Positions 34,592 through 46,518 of a stretch of 64,000 bases of DNA are shown piece after piece. The notes beneath the pieces were generated by a model. That model had not been told where the DNA came from. It saw only the letters and a program-made list of their open reading frames with translations, and searched no databases. The position numbers and the translations under genes are program-made. Origin of the DNA: Nocardia sp. NBC_00565. Its GTDB lineage: Bacteria > Actinomycetota > Actinomycetes > Mycobacteriales > Mycobacteriaceae. The first letter of the stretch is position 1. Each line of letters starts with the position of its first letter. The DNA is taken from the NCBI RefSeq assembly GCF_036345915.1, contig NZ_CP107785.1, positions 4,526,001-4,590,000 of the forward strand, written 5' to 3'.

Positions 34592-35545
34592 TCATGGCCG
34601 AGCGTCGGCCGACGTCGGCTTCCGCATGGTCGCGAGGCTCATCAGGGACGGGTTGAAGTGCCCCACCGCCGCACCGCCGCCGGGGACGGCACGGCCGACG
34701 GATTGCAGGTAGTCGACCAGGCCGGTAGCGCCACCGGTCCAACCCTGCGGTGTGAACCATTGCACCGCTTGGGTTTTGCGATCGTTGTAGATGAGCCCAG
34801 CCCAGCGTGCGCCCTCACCGCCGCGGTCGTAGCTGTCGGGAGTGGACGGCGTGGTCATGGCGGAGTAGACGCCCGAATCGATCGTGGCCATTTCCTCGAT
34901 GCCAAGCCAGCTGCCGGGGGCGGACAGTGCGTTCAGGGTGTCGAACAGTTGATCTTGGGCGTCGGGGGTGAGGTAGATGACGAGACCTTCGACCAGCCAT
35001 GCTGTCGGTAGCGATGGGTCGAAGCCGTTGTCGCGCAGGGCAGTTGCCCAGTCGTCGCGCAGATCGACGGCGACTTCATGACGTTCGGCGGTCGTCGTCG
35101 CGCCGGCGTCGTCGAGCACGGCGCGTTTGAATTCGAGTACCGACTGGCGGTCGAGTTCGTAGATGATCGTGCCGTCCGGCCAGGGCAGGCGGTACGCGCG
35201 GGAGTCGAGTCCGGCGGCGAGGACGACGACTTGACGCACGCCCGCCTCGGTGGCGGAGCGCAGATAGTCGTCGAAGTACCGGGTGCGTCCAGCTTGGAAA
35301 GCTTGAAACAGCGATCCGAAGTCGGCCGAGCGCAGCGGATGTTGCTTCGTCAGTTCCGGGTCGGCGGTGAACAGCTCGGCCCATTCGTCGCCTGCGGCGC
35401 GACAGAACACTTCGGCGAACTCGTCGACGGCCAAGGCCTGCGGCTGCCGAGCTGCTAGGCCGCGGGCTGCCGCGACGAACAGCGCCGTGGCGCCGACGCT
35501 CGTCTTGATGTCCCAGGAATCGTTGTCGTTGCGCGTGATGCTCAC
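34592..35545 (-). CDS. Class I SAM-dependent O-methyltransferase (TcmP/TIGR00027 family)
   Basis: A 317-residue methyltransferase; GTG 35545 (VSITRNDNDSWDIKTSVG) follows GGAGAAAAA and matches the family's usual start. SAM-binding region VRQVVVLAAGLDSRAYRLPW and YELDRQSVLEFKRAVLDD, then WLVEGLVIYLTPDAQDQL. The family includes polyketide O-methyltransferases such as TcmP and many mycobacterial homologues. Position after the tailoring genes suggests O-methylation of the aromatic product. A fragment of a similar gene lies at 27305-27400. Confidence 0.88.
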   Translation of the reverse strand: MSITRNDNDSWDIKTSVGATALFVAAARGLAARQPQALAVDEFAEVFCRAAGDEWAELFTADPELTKQHPLRSADFGSLFQAFQAGRTRYFDDYLRSATEAGVRQVVVLAAGLDSRAYRLPWPDGTIIYELDRQSVLEFKRAVLDDAGATTTAERHEVAVDLRDDWATALRDNGFDPSLPTAWLVEGLVIYLTPDAQDQLFDTLNALSAPGSWLGIEEMATIDSGVYSAMTTPSTPDSYDRGGEGARWAGLIYNDRKTQAVQWFTPQGWTGGATGLVDYLQSVGRAVPGGGAAVGHFNPSLMSLATMRKPTSADARP

Positions 35546-35616
35546 TTTTTCTCCAATCAGGGTCGGGTCACTCGTGCGATGGGCGGGGGATGTTGTTGTA
35601 GGCGGCGAGGAACTCG

Positions 35617-35856
35617 TCATGGCGTTCCACCGGGACCGTGATCAAAAGAACGACGCGACCCGTTGCTGTGGTCGGCGGCCAGGACCTGCTCGAGGCTGTA
35701 GCCGTGCAGCGCGAGCCCGTAAATGCAGAAACCTTCGAGAAACCACTGCAGTCTGCGGATGAGGGTGAGCGGCACGGTGAAGGTCGATGGGCGGGGGCCG
35801 GATGAGTCCAGGTCGGCGGATTCGACGGGCGTGTCGGGTGGGGCGTTCGCGGTCAC
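35617..35856 (-). CDS. Small hypothetical protein in the polyketide operon
   Basis: GTG 35856 overlaps the upstream stop by 4 bp and AGGAG lies 7 bp before it. 79 residues: a disordered N-terminus, then STFTVPLTLIRRLQWFLEGF, CIYGLALHGYSLEQVLAADH and a basic end RRSFDHGPGG. I do not recognise the family. Coupling to the ABM gene suggests a role in the polyketide pathway; the frame could also be shortened at the 3' end, since a second short frame follows. Confidence 0.5.
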   Translation of the reverse strand: MTANAPPDTPVESADLDSSGPRPSTFTVPLTLIRRLQWFLEGFCIYGLALHGYSLEQVLAADHSNGSRRSFDHGPGGTP

Positions 35857-36209
35857 GGGAGTTCTCCTTCCGGCGCCGGCGTTGCGGTGTTCGTGGGCGA
35901 GGGGGCGTGTGCGGTGCTGGAGTGCGCGACGATGTGGATGTCGCGGCGGACTCGCCCCGCCCAGTACGGACGCATCGGGGTGGTGGTCTGCCGGTGGATC
36001 GGGGCGTCTTCCCAGGCGAGGAACGCGTCTTCGTCGGTCCATTCCGACAGCAGGATGTAGTGGTCGTCGTCGGCGCACGGCCGTAGCAACTCGTCCCGAA
36101 TATGGCCTGGCGTACCCGCTACCTGCGCAGTGACCTGCGCATATGCGGCTTCGAATGCTGCTTCCTCCCCCGCCCGTATGCGGGCTCGGACCATCACTCG
36201 CGCGGTCAT
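35853..36209 (-). CDS. ABM-fold protein (antibiotic biosynthesis monooxygenase or cyclase)
   Basis: A 118-residue protein with the dimeric ferredoxin-like ABM fold: MVRARIRAGEEAAFEAAYAQ, GHIRDELLRPCADDDHYILL, SEWTDEDAFLAWEDAP. Such proteins in aromatic polyketide clusters are cofactor-free anthrone oxygenases or cyclase partners. The C-terminus is a low-complexity tail (SSTAHAPSPTNTATPAP). It overlaps both neighbours by 4 bp. Confidence 0.82.
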   Translation of the reverse strand: MTARVMVRARIRAGEEAAFEAAYAQVTAQVAGTPGHIRDELLRPCADDDHYILLSEWTDEDAFLAWEDAPIHRQTTTPMRPYWAGRVRRDIHIVAHSSTAHAPSPTNTATPAPEGELP

Positions 36210-36520
36210 GCGATCACCTCGCCGATGCCTACCGTGCTCAGTTGCATGTCGATGCTGGTGCGGACGGCACGCAACGCAGCGGTGGCGGCGTCCTGTTTGC
36301 GGCTGCGTTCGAAGGCATGGAAGCAGCCCTCGTCAGTCCAGTCGCTGGTGACGACGAAAGTGCACACGTCCGGGTCCGCGGATACGGCTCGGGTGATGCG
36401 CTGCTGGAGGAAGCCCGGGGACTGTGCGGCCAGGGTGAACACCGGCCGCAGGCCCTCGAGCAGGCGGGCAGCGTCGCGTCTGGCGACGGTCATGGTAATG
36501 GTGGCGCGCAAGGCGGTCAT
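36206..36520 (-). CDS. ABM-fold protein, second copy
   Basis: A 104-residue ABM-type protein: ITMTVARRDAARLLEGLRPV, SPGFLQQRITRAVSADPD, FVVTSDWTDEGCFHAFERS. GGAGG precedes the ATG at 36520. Two tandem ABM genes suggest two oxygenation or cyclisation steps, or a heterodimer. Confidence 0.82.
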   Translation of the reverse strand: MTALRATITMTVARRDAARLLEGLRPVFTLAAQSPGFLQQRITRAVSADPDVCTFVVTSDWTDEGCFHAFERSRKQDAATAALRAVRTSIDMQLSTVGIGEVIA

Positions 36521-36522
36521 CG

Positions 36523-37356
36523 TCAGATTCCTCCGTCGACGTTGAGACAGATACCGTTGACGAACTGCGCGAGTTCGCTGGCGAGGAACAGCACGGCGCC
36601 GGCGACGTCGCCAGGGCGGCCGAGACGGCCGAGGGCCGCCAGCGCTGCGTAGCGCTGTTTCTGAGCTTCGGCCAGACCGATGATCTGGTCGGTTTCGATG
36701 ATTCCCGGGGCGACGGTGTTGACGCGGATGCCCTGTGGCCCCAATTCCTTGCACAGCGAGCGAGTCAGGCCGTGCACGCCGGCTTTGGACGCGGTGTAGT
36801 GCGTCCGGTTGGGCATTCCGACATTCGCGACGGCGGAGGAGATGTTGATGATCGACGCGGACGTGCCGAGGCGAGGCAGCAGCGCGCGCACCATCAGGTA
36901 CATCCCGGTCAAATTGGTGTCGACGACGCGGTGCCATTCCGCCGGATCCATCTTCAGCAGTGGCGTATTCGACACGACCCCTGCGTTGTTGACGACGATG
37001 TCGACGGTGGCCGGGGCAGTCTCGACTATGGCGGCGACTTCCGCGGGGTCGGCGACGTTCGCGAAGCACACGCGGCCGGGCGCGGTGGCCTTGTCCAGTT
37101 CGCGTGCGAGGTCGGCGGCGGCGGCGCTGGGTTTGCTGCCGATCGCTGTCACTTGCGCGCCTTGCGCGGCCAACGCGCGCACGATGCCCAGGCCGATGCC
37201 GCGGGTACCGCCGGTGACGATCGCGGTCTTGCCGGTCAGTCGCAGGTTCAGCTGCGCCTGCTGCCCGGCTGGGGGGTTGTCGGTTGTCGGATGCTCGTGC
37301 TGGCGCACAGCAGCGCATCCGAGCCGGCTGGCGCGGGTGTTCTCGTAGTCGTTCAT
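36523..37356 (-). CDS. Ketoreductase, SDR family (3-oxoacyl-ACP reductase type)
   Basis: A 277-residue NAD(P)H-dependent reductase. An unusual polar 36-residue N-terminus precedes LTGKTAIVTGGTRGIGLGIV (cofactor site), VVNNAGVVSNTPLLKM, INISSAVANVG (Ser) and THYTASKAGVHGL (Tyr-x3-Lys). It ends VNGICLNVDGGI. In a type II polyketide operon it would reduce a carbonyl of the nascent poly-beta-ketone, commonly at C-9. Start overlaps the chain length factor stop by 4 bp. Confidence 0.9.
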   Translation of the reverse strand: MNDYENTRASRLGCAAVRQHEHPTTDNPPAGQQAQLNLRLTGKTAIVTGGTRGIGLGIVRALAAQGAQVTAIGSKPSAAAADLARELDKATAPGRVCFANVADPAEVAAIVETAPATVDIVVNNAGVVSNTPLLKMDPAEWHRVVDTNLTGMYLMVRALLPRLGTSASIINISSAVANVGMPNRTHYTASKAGVHGLTRSLCKELGPQGIRVNTVAPGIIETDQIIGLAEAQKQRYAALAALGRLGRPGDVAGAVLFLASELAQFVNGICLNVDGGI

Positions 37357-38599
37357 TGTCGGACTCCTTGGGGTCGGCGCAGAATCAACGCACTGTTGAA
37401 GCCGTCGTATCCGCGTGCGGCGACGGCGGCGACATGGACGGCCGCTCGTTGTGGAGCAGCGATGAAATCGAGTTCGCATCCCGGGGCCGGGTTGACCAAC
37501 GCCCCGAACGCGGGCAGGGTTTGCTCCCGCATTGCCAGCACGGCGGTTGCAACGTCGAGCGCGGAACTGCCGTGGGCGGCTCTGCCCAGCAGTCCTTTCT
37601 GACCGGTGACCGGTACCCCGTCTGGGAAGACGGTGCGGATCGCGTTGGCTTCGGCCCGGTCGGCAGCTGGCACGCCGGCTGAGTCGGCGAACAGGACATC
37701 TGTTTGCCCCGGCGAGGTCTGTGCACGATGCAGTGCTCCTCGTAATGCAGCGGCAAGGTATTTCGATGGCTGCTCGCCGGTCACGTCGCCGCAGGGCTGG
37801 GAGGTACGTCCGTCGTGGTTGGCGGCATACCCTGCGACCTCCGCGTACACGTACGGTGCGCCGCGCCGCAGTGCGTGCTGCTCTTCTTCCACAACGAAGA
37901 TGGCACCGCCTTCGGCGGGGACATATCCGGCGGCATCGGCATCGAAGGGGAGATATCCGCGTGCGGGGTCCTTCCGCCGGCTCAGCCATCCGCTGCGCTG
38001 CATGCACGCAAGCGCGTAGGGGCCCAGTGGCGCCTCGGTGCCGCCGGCCAGGACGACGTCGGTTCCGCGACGGATAGCGCGAGCTGCGTATCCGAGGCTG
38101 TCCAGGCCGCCCGCTGCTTCGGCGACGAGCACGCTCGATGGACCTTTCATCTGATGCAGAATCGAGGTTTGCCCAACGCTTGCCGCATAGAACCAGGCGA
38201 TCGATTGATAGGTGCCGACGGTCCGTTTCTCTCCTGACCACAGCCGCTGCAGCTCCCGCTGGCCGAAGTGATTTCCGCCCGACGAGCTCGCCAACGCGAC
38301 CGACATCCGGTACGGATCCAGGCTGGACGGATCGAGCTGCGCATCCGCCAAGGCCTGCGTTGTCGCCGCCATCGACATCCACGTCCACCGGTCGGTCTGC
38401 ACGATCAGACGGCGGTCCATGTGCTGTTCCGGCACGAAGTCGCGGACCTCTCCGGCCAGCGTGGTCGAATACCCGGAGGCGTCGAAGTGGGTGATCGGTG
38501 CGATCCGGTTCTCACCCGCCACGACGGTCTTCCAGTGCTCGCTCGCCGACGTGCCGCTCGGGGCGACAACACCTATCCCGGTGATCACCGCTCGTCGGG

Positions 38600-38603
<4 letters not shown>
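37353..38603 (-). CDS. Type II PKS chain length factor (KS-beta)
   Basis: A 416-residue thiolase-fold partner of KS-alpha that sets chain length. It starts [17 protein letters not shown]. The KS active-site position reads [16 protein letters not shown]: the Cys is replaced, as expected, but by Ala (residue 163, codon 38115-38117) and not by the Gln seen in most chain length factors (AEQAGG). Other parts are typical: [20 protein letters not shown] and [18 protein letters not shown]. It overlaps KS-alpha and the ketoreductase by 4 bp each, which ensures equal synthesis. Confidence 0.93.
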
Positions 38604-41429
<2,826 letters not shown>

Positions 41430-41775
41430 TTCACGACCCCACGCCTACCGAAAACGACTTGCTCGGGCATACGCGCCATTGCGGCGCAGTTGCTACAACA
41501 TTGAATTAACATAGAGCTTCTCCTATCCAGATTCATGGGAAAATGGGCTCGACGCCGGACTGCATCGGGGCGTGCCATGAACTTTATTGGCGAAGCAGGG
41601 CGGTAATCCACACCCCTTGATGTGCCTGTACAGCACCTCGGGGTTGGGATAAATAACACCAAGGTGGCACCGGACGGTGGGACAATATTTCGACGACTTT
41701 CGTAGCAACGATCGTGAAACACCGTCGAAATGATGTTAACAATAATGCAGTTGCGCGCGATTCGCCAACACAAGG
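41430..41775. promoter_or_regulatory. Upstream region of the polyketide operon
   Basis: About 350 bp between the polyketide operon (minus) and a biotin carboxylase remnant (plus). It is AT-richer than its surroundings near 41700-41770 and should contain the operon promoter. I could not assign -10/-35 boxes or an operator with confidence, and no coding sequence is convincing. Confidence 0.4.
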
Positions 41776-42050
41776 ATGGGCACAGAAATAATAAAGCGAA
41801 TTGCAATAGTCAATAGAAGCGAAACGGCCGTGCGCCTGATCCGGGCTGCCCGGGAGTTCAACGCCGAGCACAACCACAGCATCCGCACCATCGCCCTGCA
41901 CGCCGACCCCGAGCGGCGCGCGGTTCGTCCGCCGAGCCGACGAGAGGGTCACCCTGCGGCGCAACGACACCACCAACCTGTACCTCGACCACGCCGAACC
42001 CGAGCGCGCTGATCGAGGCCGACACCGACACCGTCTGGTGGGCGCGCCGG
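41776..42050 (+). pseudogene. N-terminal remnant of a biotin carboxylase (acyl-CoA carboxylase)
   Basis: ATG 41776 reads IKRIAIVNRSETAVRLIRAA then REFNAEHNHSIRTIALHADP, the start of an acetyl/propionyl-CoA carboxylase. After ERRA the frame shifts and reads FVRRADERVTLRRNDTTNLY then LDHAEPERA; a further shift gives ALIEADTDTVWWA. Similarity ends near 42050, about 95 residues into a protein of 450 or more. Carboxylase genes often accompany aromatic PKS clusters to supply malonyl-CoA, so this was probably a cluster gene now lost. Confidence 0.7.
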
Positions 42051-42611
42051 CGCCGGCGCCGCGGTCGGCGTCCTCGGTGTTGAGCCGGACACCATGCTCT
42101 CGCCCGCCACCGTGAAGCACGGCTGGGGCACATTCCGGCGGCGACGGGCAGGAAGGCAGGGCCCGTGATGATCTCCTTCCTTCCATGGAGCCAGGGCAAC
42201 GGCCACCCGCCGCATGACCGGGTTCAGAGCACATGAGATAGGCAGGGCTACAGCTCGCCTCGAGGGGTTGCGATGCGCACTGAACCGCACATTCACACTG
42301 CGGCAAGTGAGTCGGCGTGGCCGAGCGGGCGCAGGGCACCGCCTGAACCGCTGCGCGACGCGCCAGACCGCAGTCCTGGTCGGAGATGGAGCGCTTGCTC
42401 TCCGCCGGATCCGGCCCGCAACCTGCCCGATTGCCACGGCGCCGACAGCCCGACCTGGTCCCGGAAACGGGAGAAGTACGAGGCGGGTGCGCTCGCCCGC
42501 GCCGGAGTTGCCCGCCGATCTCCATCCGCGGCATGGCAGCATTTGTGGCGATCCGCCCGCGCGGCTGATAGGGCCGTGGCAGTTTCAATTGCCGTGATCG
42601 GCGCGGGCTAG
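42051..42611. other. Unassigned stretch, probably rearranged coding debris
   Basis: About 560 bp of GC-rich sequence. Several short frames exist on both strands, but none shows a family pattern or a convincing start. It separates the carboxylase remnant from the propeller fragment. Confidence 0.3.
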
Positions 42612-43445
42612 ACTTCGTACAGCCCCGACGGCGGCATGCTCGCCGTATCGGCAGGGATGACCGTACGGCTGTTCAGTCGCCGCAATGGGTCGGCAACCGA
42701 TGTCCAACTCGATCTCGGCCATGCCTGGTGGGTATCCGATCCGTCATTCAATTCGGTGAGCGACACACTGGCGGCCGCTACCGGCGCGGGCGTGGTTCTG
42801 ATGGATGTCACCGACCGATCAAATCCGCGCGAGAAGAACAGATTCGGCGGGGCCGCCAGAACCGTCTCGTTCAACAGGACCGGTACCTACATTGCGGCCG
42901 CCAGCCAGACAAACGAACGGGACGTAGATATTTACTTGACCGCGAACGGCCAGCGTCACGCGCGCCTTCCGCAGCCGGGAATCACCGGTGCCGTCAACTT
43001 CCGTACGTCCGATCGAGGTGAAACCCTGATCGCGCCGTTCACCGGTGCGGCAGGTCCAATGGTGAACGAGTGGCCGGTCCCCGGCCCGCTTGTCGACGGT
43101 CCTGTTACCTGGATGGACGCCGACTCGGAGCGAAACGCCGTCACAGTCGTCGCCAACTCGGATGGTTCCGCGGTCCTGCGCTCGTACGACGTAGCGGCAC
43201 CGGACCCGACCACCGAGCGGCATCGGCCGCTGAACCTTCCTGAATCGATTGACGCACTTGCTGTTTCGAATAGCGGCTCGATCGCGGCCGTGGCAACGCC
43301 CGATCCCCCGACGCCAACGTTACGGCTGTTTCGTCCACCGGTCACCTTCCCATCAACTGGAATACCTTCGAATCGTCATCGCTTGACGTCCGTTGACAGG
43401 CCAGATCGGGCGTGGTCCAATCAGGCCATCAACTGGTGTGAATAG
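42612..43445 (+). pseudogene. WD40/beta-propeller fragment
   Basis: The frame opens with TSYSPDGGMLAVSAG, then MTVRLFSRRNGSATDVQLDL, RTVSFNRTGTYIAAASQTNE, ITGAVNFRTSDRGETLIAPF and IDALAVSNSGSIAAVATPDP: successive blades with the (F/Y)SPDG-x-LA pattern of WD40-like propellers. It begins mid-blade after a stop with no ribosome site, and the last 35 residues are not propeller-like. I read it as the C-terminal part of a larger WD40 protein, 5' end deleted. ATG 42636 could still express a fragment. Confidence 0.55.
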
Positions 43446-43514
43446 AATGCAATGTGAAACCACGCTTGTTGACATTTTGGCGGATTGCATCGTGTCGTGG
43501 TGAGAGGACCGGCA

Positions 43515-44927
43515 GTGGAGAGGAGCCACACCGCGGGGTCGGAGGGTGCGGTGACCAGTTCCGAGGGTGAGGATCTTGCGACGTTGGCCGATCGGATCGC
43601 GGACGGGCTGCGCGGGCTCGCCCCGCCCGGGTGGCAGCGGTTGGAGGCGTGGTTCGCGATGACCGTGGTCGCCGAATCGGTGCTGCTGGTGGTCGACGAA
43701 GGTACCCGATGCCCGGTACCGGATGCGGCGTGGGCGGTGGTGCGCAGGCACCGGCAGCTCTCGGCGGAGTCGGTGGGCGGGCCGTGGTGGCGGTTGCTGG
43801 TGCGGATCGATGCGGAAGGGGTCGAGGCCGTCGCCGATTACGGTGCGGAGCCGTTCCCCGGTGAGCAGTTGTTCACCCCGGATGCTTATCTCGCCGATGT
43901 GGAGCGCTATCCGCGGGATCGGTTGCCGGTGTGGTTGGCGGCGTACATCGGGCGCGGTGAACACCGGTCGCGGTCGCCGCGGGCGGCCGTGGACGGGATG
44001 CGGGCGGACCAGCGTGCGGGTGTGCGAGCGGTCGCCGTGGACGGCGAGCTGCCGGTGCTGGCGGTGATGTGGGCCCGATGGGCGGTGCTGGCGGCGGCCT
44101 TCGTGGCGGTTGAGTTGCGGCGGGGGCCGCGGATCGGACCGTCGGTGGGCGTCTTCGAAAGCGCGGGACACAGTGGTTCGACATTGACTTTGCTGCCCGG
44201 TGACCGGGCAGTGCTGTCGGGTGGGGTGTGGGATGCGTCAGTTCTGGACGCCGCCTACAACGAGGGTGCGGCAATGCCGGAATTGTTTGCGGGAGCACCC
44301 GATTGGGTGGCCGACCCGGTGCTGAACCCGCGGGTGGCAACCGGTTTGCTGTCGTTCTGCTACTGGTGGGAGGCCGGGCAGTGGCATCGGGGCGAGTCGG
44401 CTCCGATACCGGAATGCGCGCCGGCGCTGCCCGCGGTGTGGACGGTCGGCACCGTGGCGAATGTCGTCGGCAGCCTGCTGGACGACCGGGGCGGTACGGC
44501 GGAAGGGGCCGAGCTGTTGGTGTCGGCGGCGCAGGCCGGCGCGGTGACTCGTGAGGCGATCGTGCAGGTCTTCGGTGGTGACGCCGACATCGATGGCGCC
44601 CTGTTCCAGTTCGTGCTCGCGGACCTGGTCGCGTACCACGCCGGTGGGATCGGCGCGGCGGAGGCGCTCGACCTCGTCCGGGAACACATCCGCCAACGGG
44701 GTTACGACACCACGGGATACCCGCTGTCGACGCTGCGGGCCGATCGCATCAGTGTGGGCTGGCTGGTCCGTTCGCCGGTGCCGGACGGCGGATTGGCTTT
44801 GGACCGTGCGGTTTTCTATGTCGCCGACGATGGCGTGGTGGAGCGCTCGACCACGTCGGTGCCGCTGTCGGTGTTCATCACCGATTTCGAGCGACGGCTC
44901 CGGCTGCGCGGCAACGGCCGAGCCTGA
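43515..44927 (+). CDS. Uncharacterised protein with YezG-like ends, first gene of the giant-protein operon
   Basis: GTG 43515 (VERSHTAGSEG) has GAGAGGA 6 bp upstream; GTG 43551 after GGAGGG is an alternative. About 470 residues. The N-terminal part (LEAWFAMTVVAESVLLVVDE, GPWWRLLVRIDAEG, ADYGAEPFPGEQLF, YPRDRLPVWLAAYI) and the last 70 residues (LRADRISVGWLVRSPVP, RAVFYVADDGVVERS) resemble YezG/DUF600-type immunity proteins of polymorphic toxin systems. The middle is unassigned. It precedes two exported-type proteins with tight spacing, so an immunity or chaperone role is possible. This is weak similarity judged by eye. Confidence 0.6.
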   Translation: MERSHTAGSEGAVTSSEGEDLATLADRIADGLRGLAPPGWQRLEAWFAMTVVAESVLLVVDEGTRCPVPDAAWAVVRRHRQLSAESVGGPWWRLLVRIDAEGVEAVADYGAEPFPGEQLFTPDAYLADVERYPRDRLPVWLAAYIGRGEHRSRSPRAAVDGMRADQRAGVRAVAVDGELPVLAVMWARWAVLAAAFVAVELRRGPRIGPSVGVFESAGHSGSTLTLLPGDRAVLSGGVWDASVLDAAYNEGAAMPELFAGAPDWVADPVLNPRVATGLLSFCYWWEAGQWHRGESAPIPECAPALPAVWTVGTVANVVGSLLDDRGGTAEGAELLVSAAQAGAVTREAIVQVFGGDADIDGALFQFVLADLVAYHAGGIGAAEALDLVREHIRQRGYDTTGYPLSTLRADRISVGWLVRSPVPDGGLALDRAVFYVADDGVVERSTTSVPLSVFITDFERRLRLRGNGRA

Positions 44928-44944
44928 CCGGAGGGAATCGCGAC

Positions 44945-46510
44945 GTGAACGATGAACTTCAGTTGGATCCGGACCACCTGCGGAATCGGGGAGCGCGGCT
45001 GGCCGAACTCGGCGACCGCGTGGGGCAAACCTATGCGGGACTGCGCGATTGCCTGGTGCACGCCGAAGGCAGTTGGGGCGACGACGATATGGGTGTCGCG
45101 TTCGCCAGGGAGTTCAAGCCGCATGCCGACCAGTTGCTGGCCGATCTGCGGGCGATGGCGGAAAGCATGCACGGCACGGCCGCCGGAATAGTGGACGCCG
45201 CAACCCAATTCGAAGTGCAGGACAGCTACGGTGCCAACCAGGTCGGCACTACTGCCGCCGACCTGGACCTGAACAGCGCGCCCCAGCCGGACGGCAGCGC
45301 GGGTACGTCGTCGCCTCTGGGCGCGCTGACGTCCGATCCCGCGGCGACCATTCCGGCAGCGGGGGCCCCGGCGTATTCCACGGGCCGGGCTGACCCCACT
45401 GAACGATCCACCCACGGCGGGTCGCGGACACAGGATGCGGCCGCGGGAAGCTCCACGCCGCAGGGCGGTCCGCAGCGCCCGGACTCTTCGGATCGAACCG
45501 GCCGGGGGTCGGATCAGGCAGGCAGTGGCAAATCCGGCAATCCTGCCGGTGACTCCGGTCGCCGACCCTCGTCATCCCCGGTGTCGGCACCGTCCTCCCG
45601 GGTGTCGCCGCCGTCCGCCCAGGTGTTGCCCCCGGCTGCCGCGCGGAATGCGGCCCCACTCCTGGGCACGGCGTCCGGACCGAAGCCAGCGGCCGGTGCG
45701 GGGCGGACGGGCACGCCGTGGACCGGGCAACAGCCCCGGACACCCGGCGCGCCCGCGGGTGCCGAGCCGAATCCCTCGAGCCCTCGGTACGGTTCCCCTC
45801 CACGACCGAACAAGCCCGCCGATGAACCGCGGCGCGGGCGTGATCGGCGCGATTCCGACGGGCGACCAGATTCCGATCCCATGGTGCGGTGGCTGGCGCG
45901 GACGTTGGCCGAGCACCATGGTGTGCAGGTGGCCGGATTCGATACACCCGGCCTGCGGGTGGCCGCGGTGCGGGAGTTCGTGGCCGCGGTCGATCGGGTG
46001 CTCACCGACTACCCGGTGATCGGCCTGGATGTCGTCGCGGTGGCGGAACTCGGCGACGAATCGAGCATGGTGCGGTGGAGTTCCGAACCAGATGACTCCC
46101 AGGGCACGACTCGCTCGATCACGCTCGACCAACGGACCGCGCAGGAGCCGAGGGAAGTTACCGCGGAAACCGATGCCGGACTGGGTATCTACGTGGCCAC
46201 GTTAGGTGAATTCGGCCGGGCGCTCGATGTCGCGGGTGGTGGTCTCGCGCGCAGGCAGGCACAGCGCGTCCTGCTCACGGAGTACCTGCGTCGGGAGCCG
46301 GGACGACACCGCACCCTCGCCGAGGTGGTGCACGGTTACCAGCGCTGGCGTGGCGAGTTGACCGGGAATACCACGACCCCAGGCGAATTCGACGTGAGCC
46401 GGGCCCTCGGCGCCGCGTTCGCCGAGGTAGTGCTGCACGGTAATGAAGCGGGCATCCAGGCGAAAATACTGCATCCGGTGCTGGTCGCCGCGGCCTCTCG
46501 GGCCCGGTAG
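44945..46510 (+). CDS. ESX-type helical protein with proline-rich linker
   Basis: GTG 44945 with GGAGGG upstream. 521 residues in three parts: an N-terminal WXG100/EspB-like helical domain (LDPDHLRNRGARLAELGDRV, SWGDDDMGVAFAREFKPHAD, QLLADLRAMAESMHGTAAGI), a long Pro/Ser/Gly-rich linker (about residues 100-310), and a C-terminal domain starting VRWLARTLAEHHGVQVAGFD with VAAVREFVAAVDRVLTDYPV and FAEVVLHGNEA. The SWGDDD turn sits where WXG proteins have their motif. It is likely exported by a type VII (ESX) system or acts as the partner of the giant protein, which starts 8 bp downstream. Confidence 0.7.
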   Translation: MNDELQLDPDHLRNRGARLAELGDRVGQTYAGLRDCLVHAEGSWGDDDMGVAFAREFKPHADQLLADLRAMAESMHGTAAGIVDAATQFEVQDSYGANQVGTTAADLDLNSAPQPDGSAGTSSPLGALTSDPAATIPAAGAPAYSTGRADPTERSTHGGSRTQDAAAGSSTPQGGPQRPDSSDRTGRGSDQAGSGKSGNPAGDSGRRPSSSPVSAPSSRVSPPSAQVLPPAAARNAAPLLGTASGPKPAAGAGRTGTPWTGQQPRTPGAPAGAEPNPSSPRYGSPPRPNKPADEPRRGRDRRDSDGRPDSDPMVRWLARTLAEHHGVQVAGFDTPGLRVAAVREFVAAVDRVLTDYPVIGLDVVAVAELGDESSMVRWSSEPDDSQGTTRSITLDQRTAQEPREVTAETDAGLGIYVATLGEFGRALDVAGGGLARRQAQRVLLTEYLRREPGRHRTLAEVVHGYQRWRGELTGNTTTPGEFDVSRALGAAFAEVVLHGNEAGIQAKILHPVLVAAASRAR

Positions 46511-46518
46511 GCAGTTCG

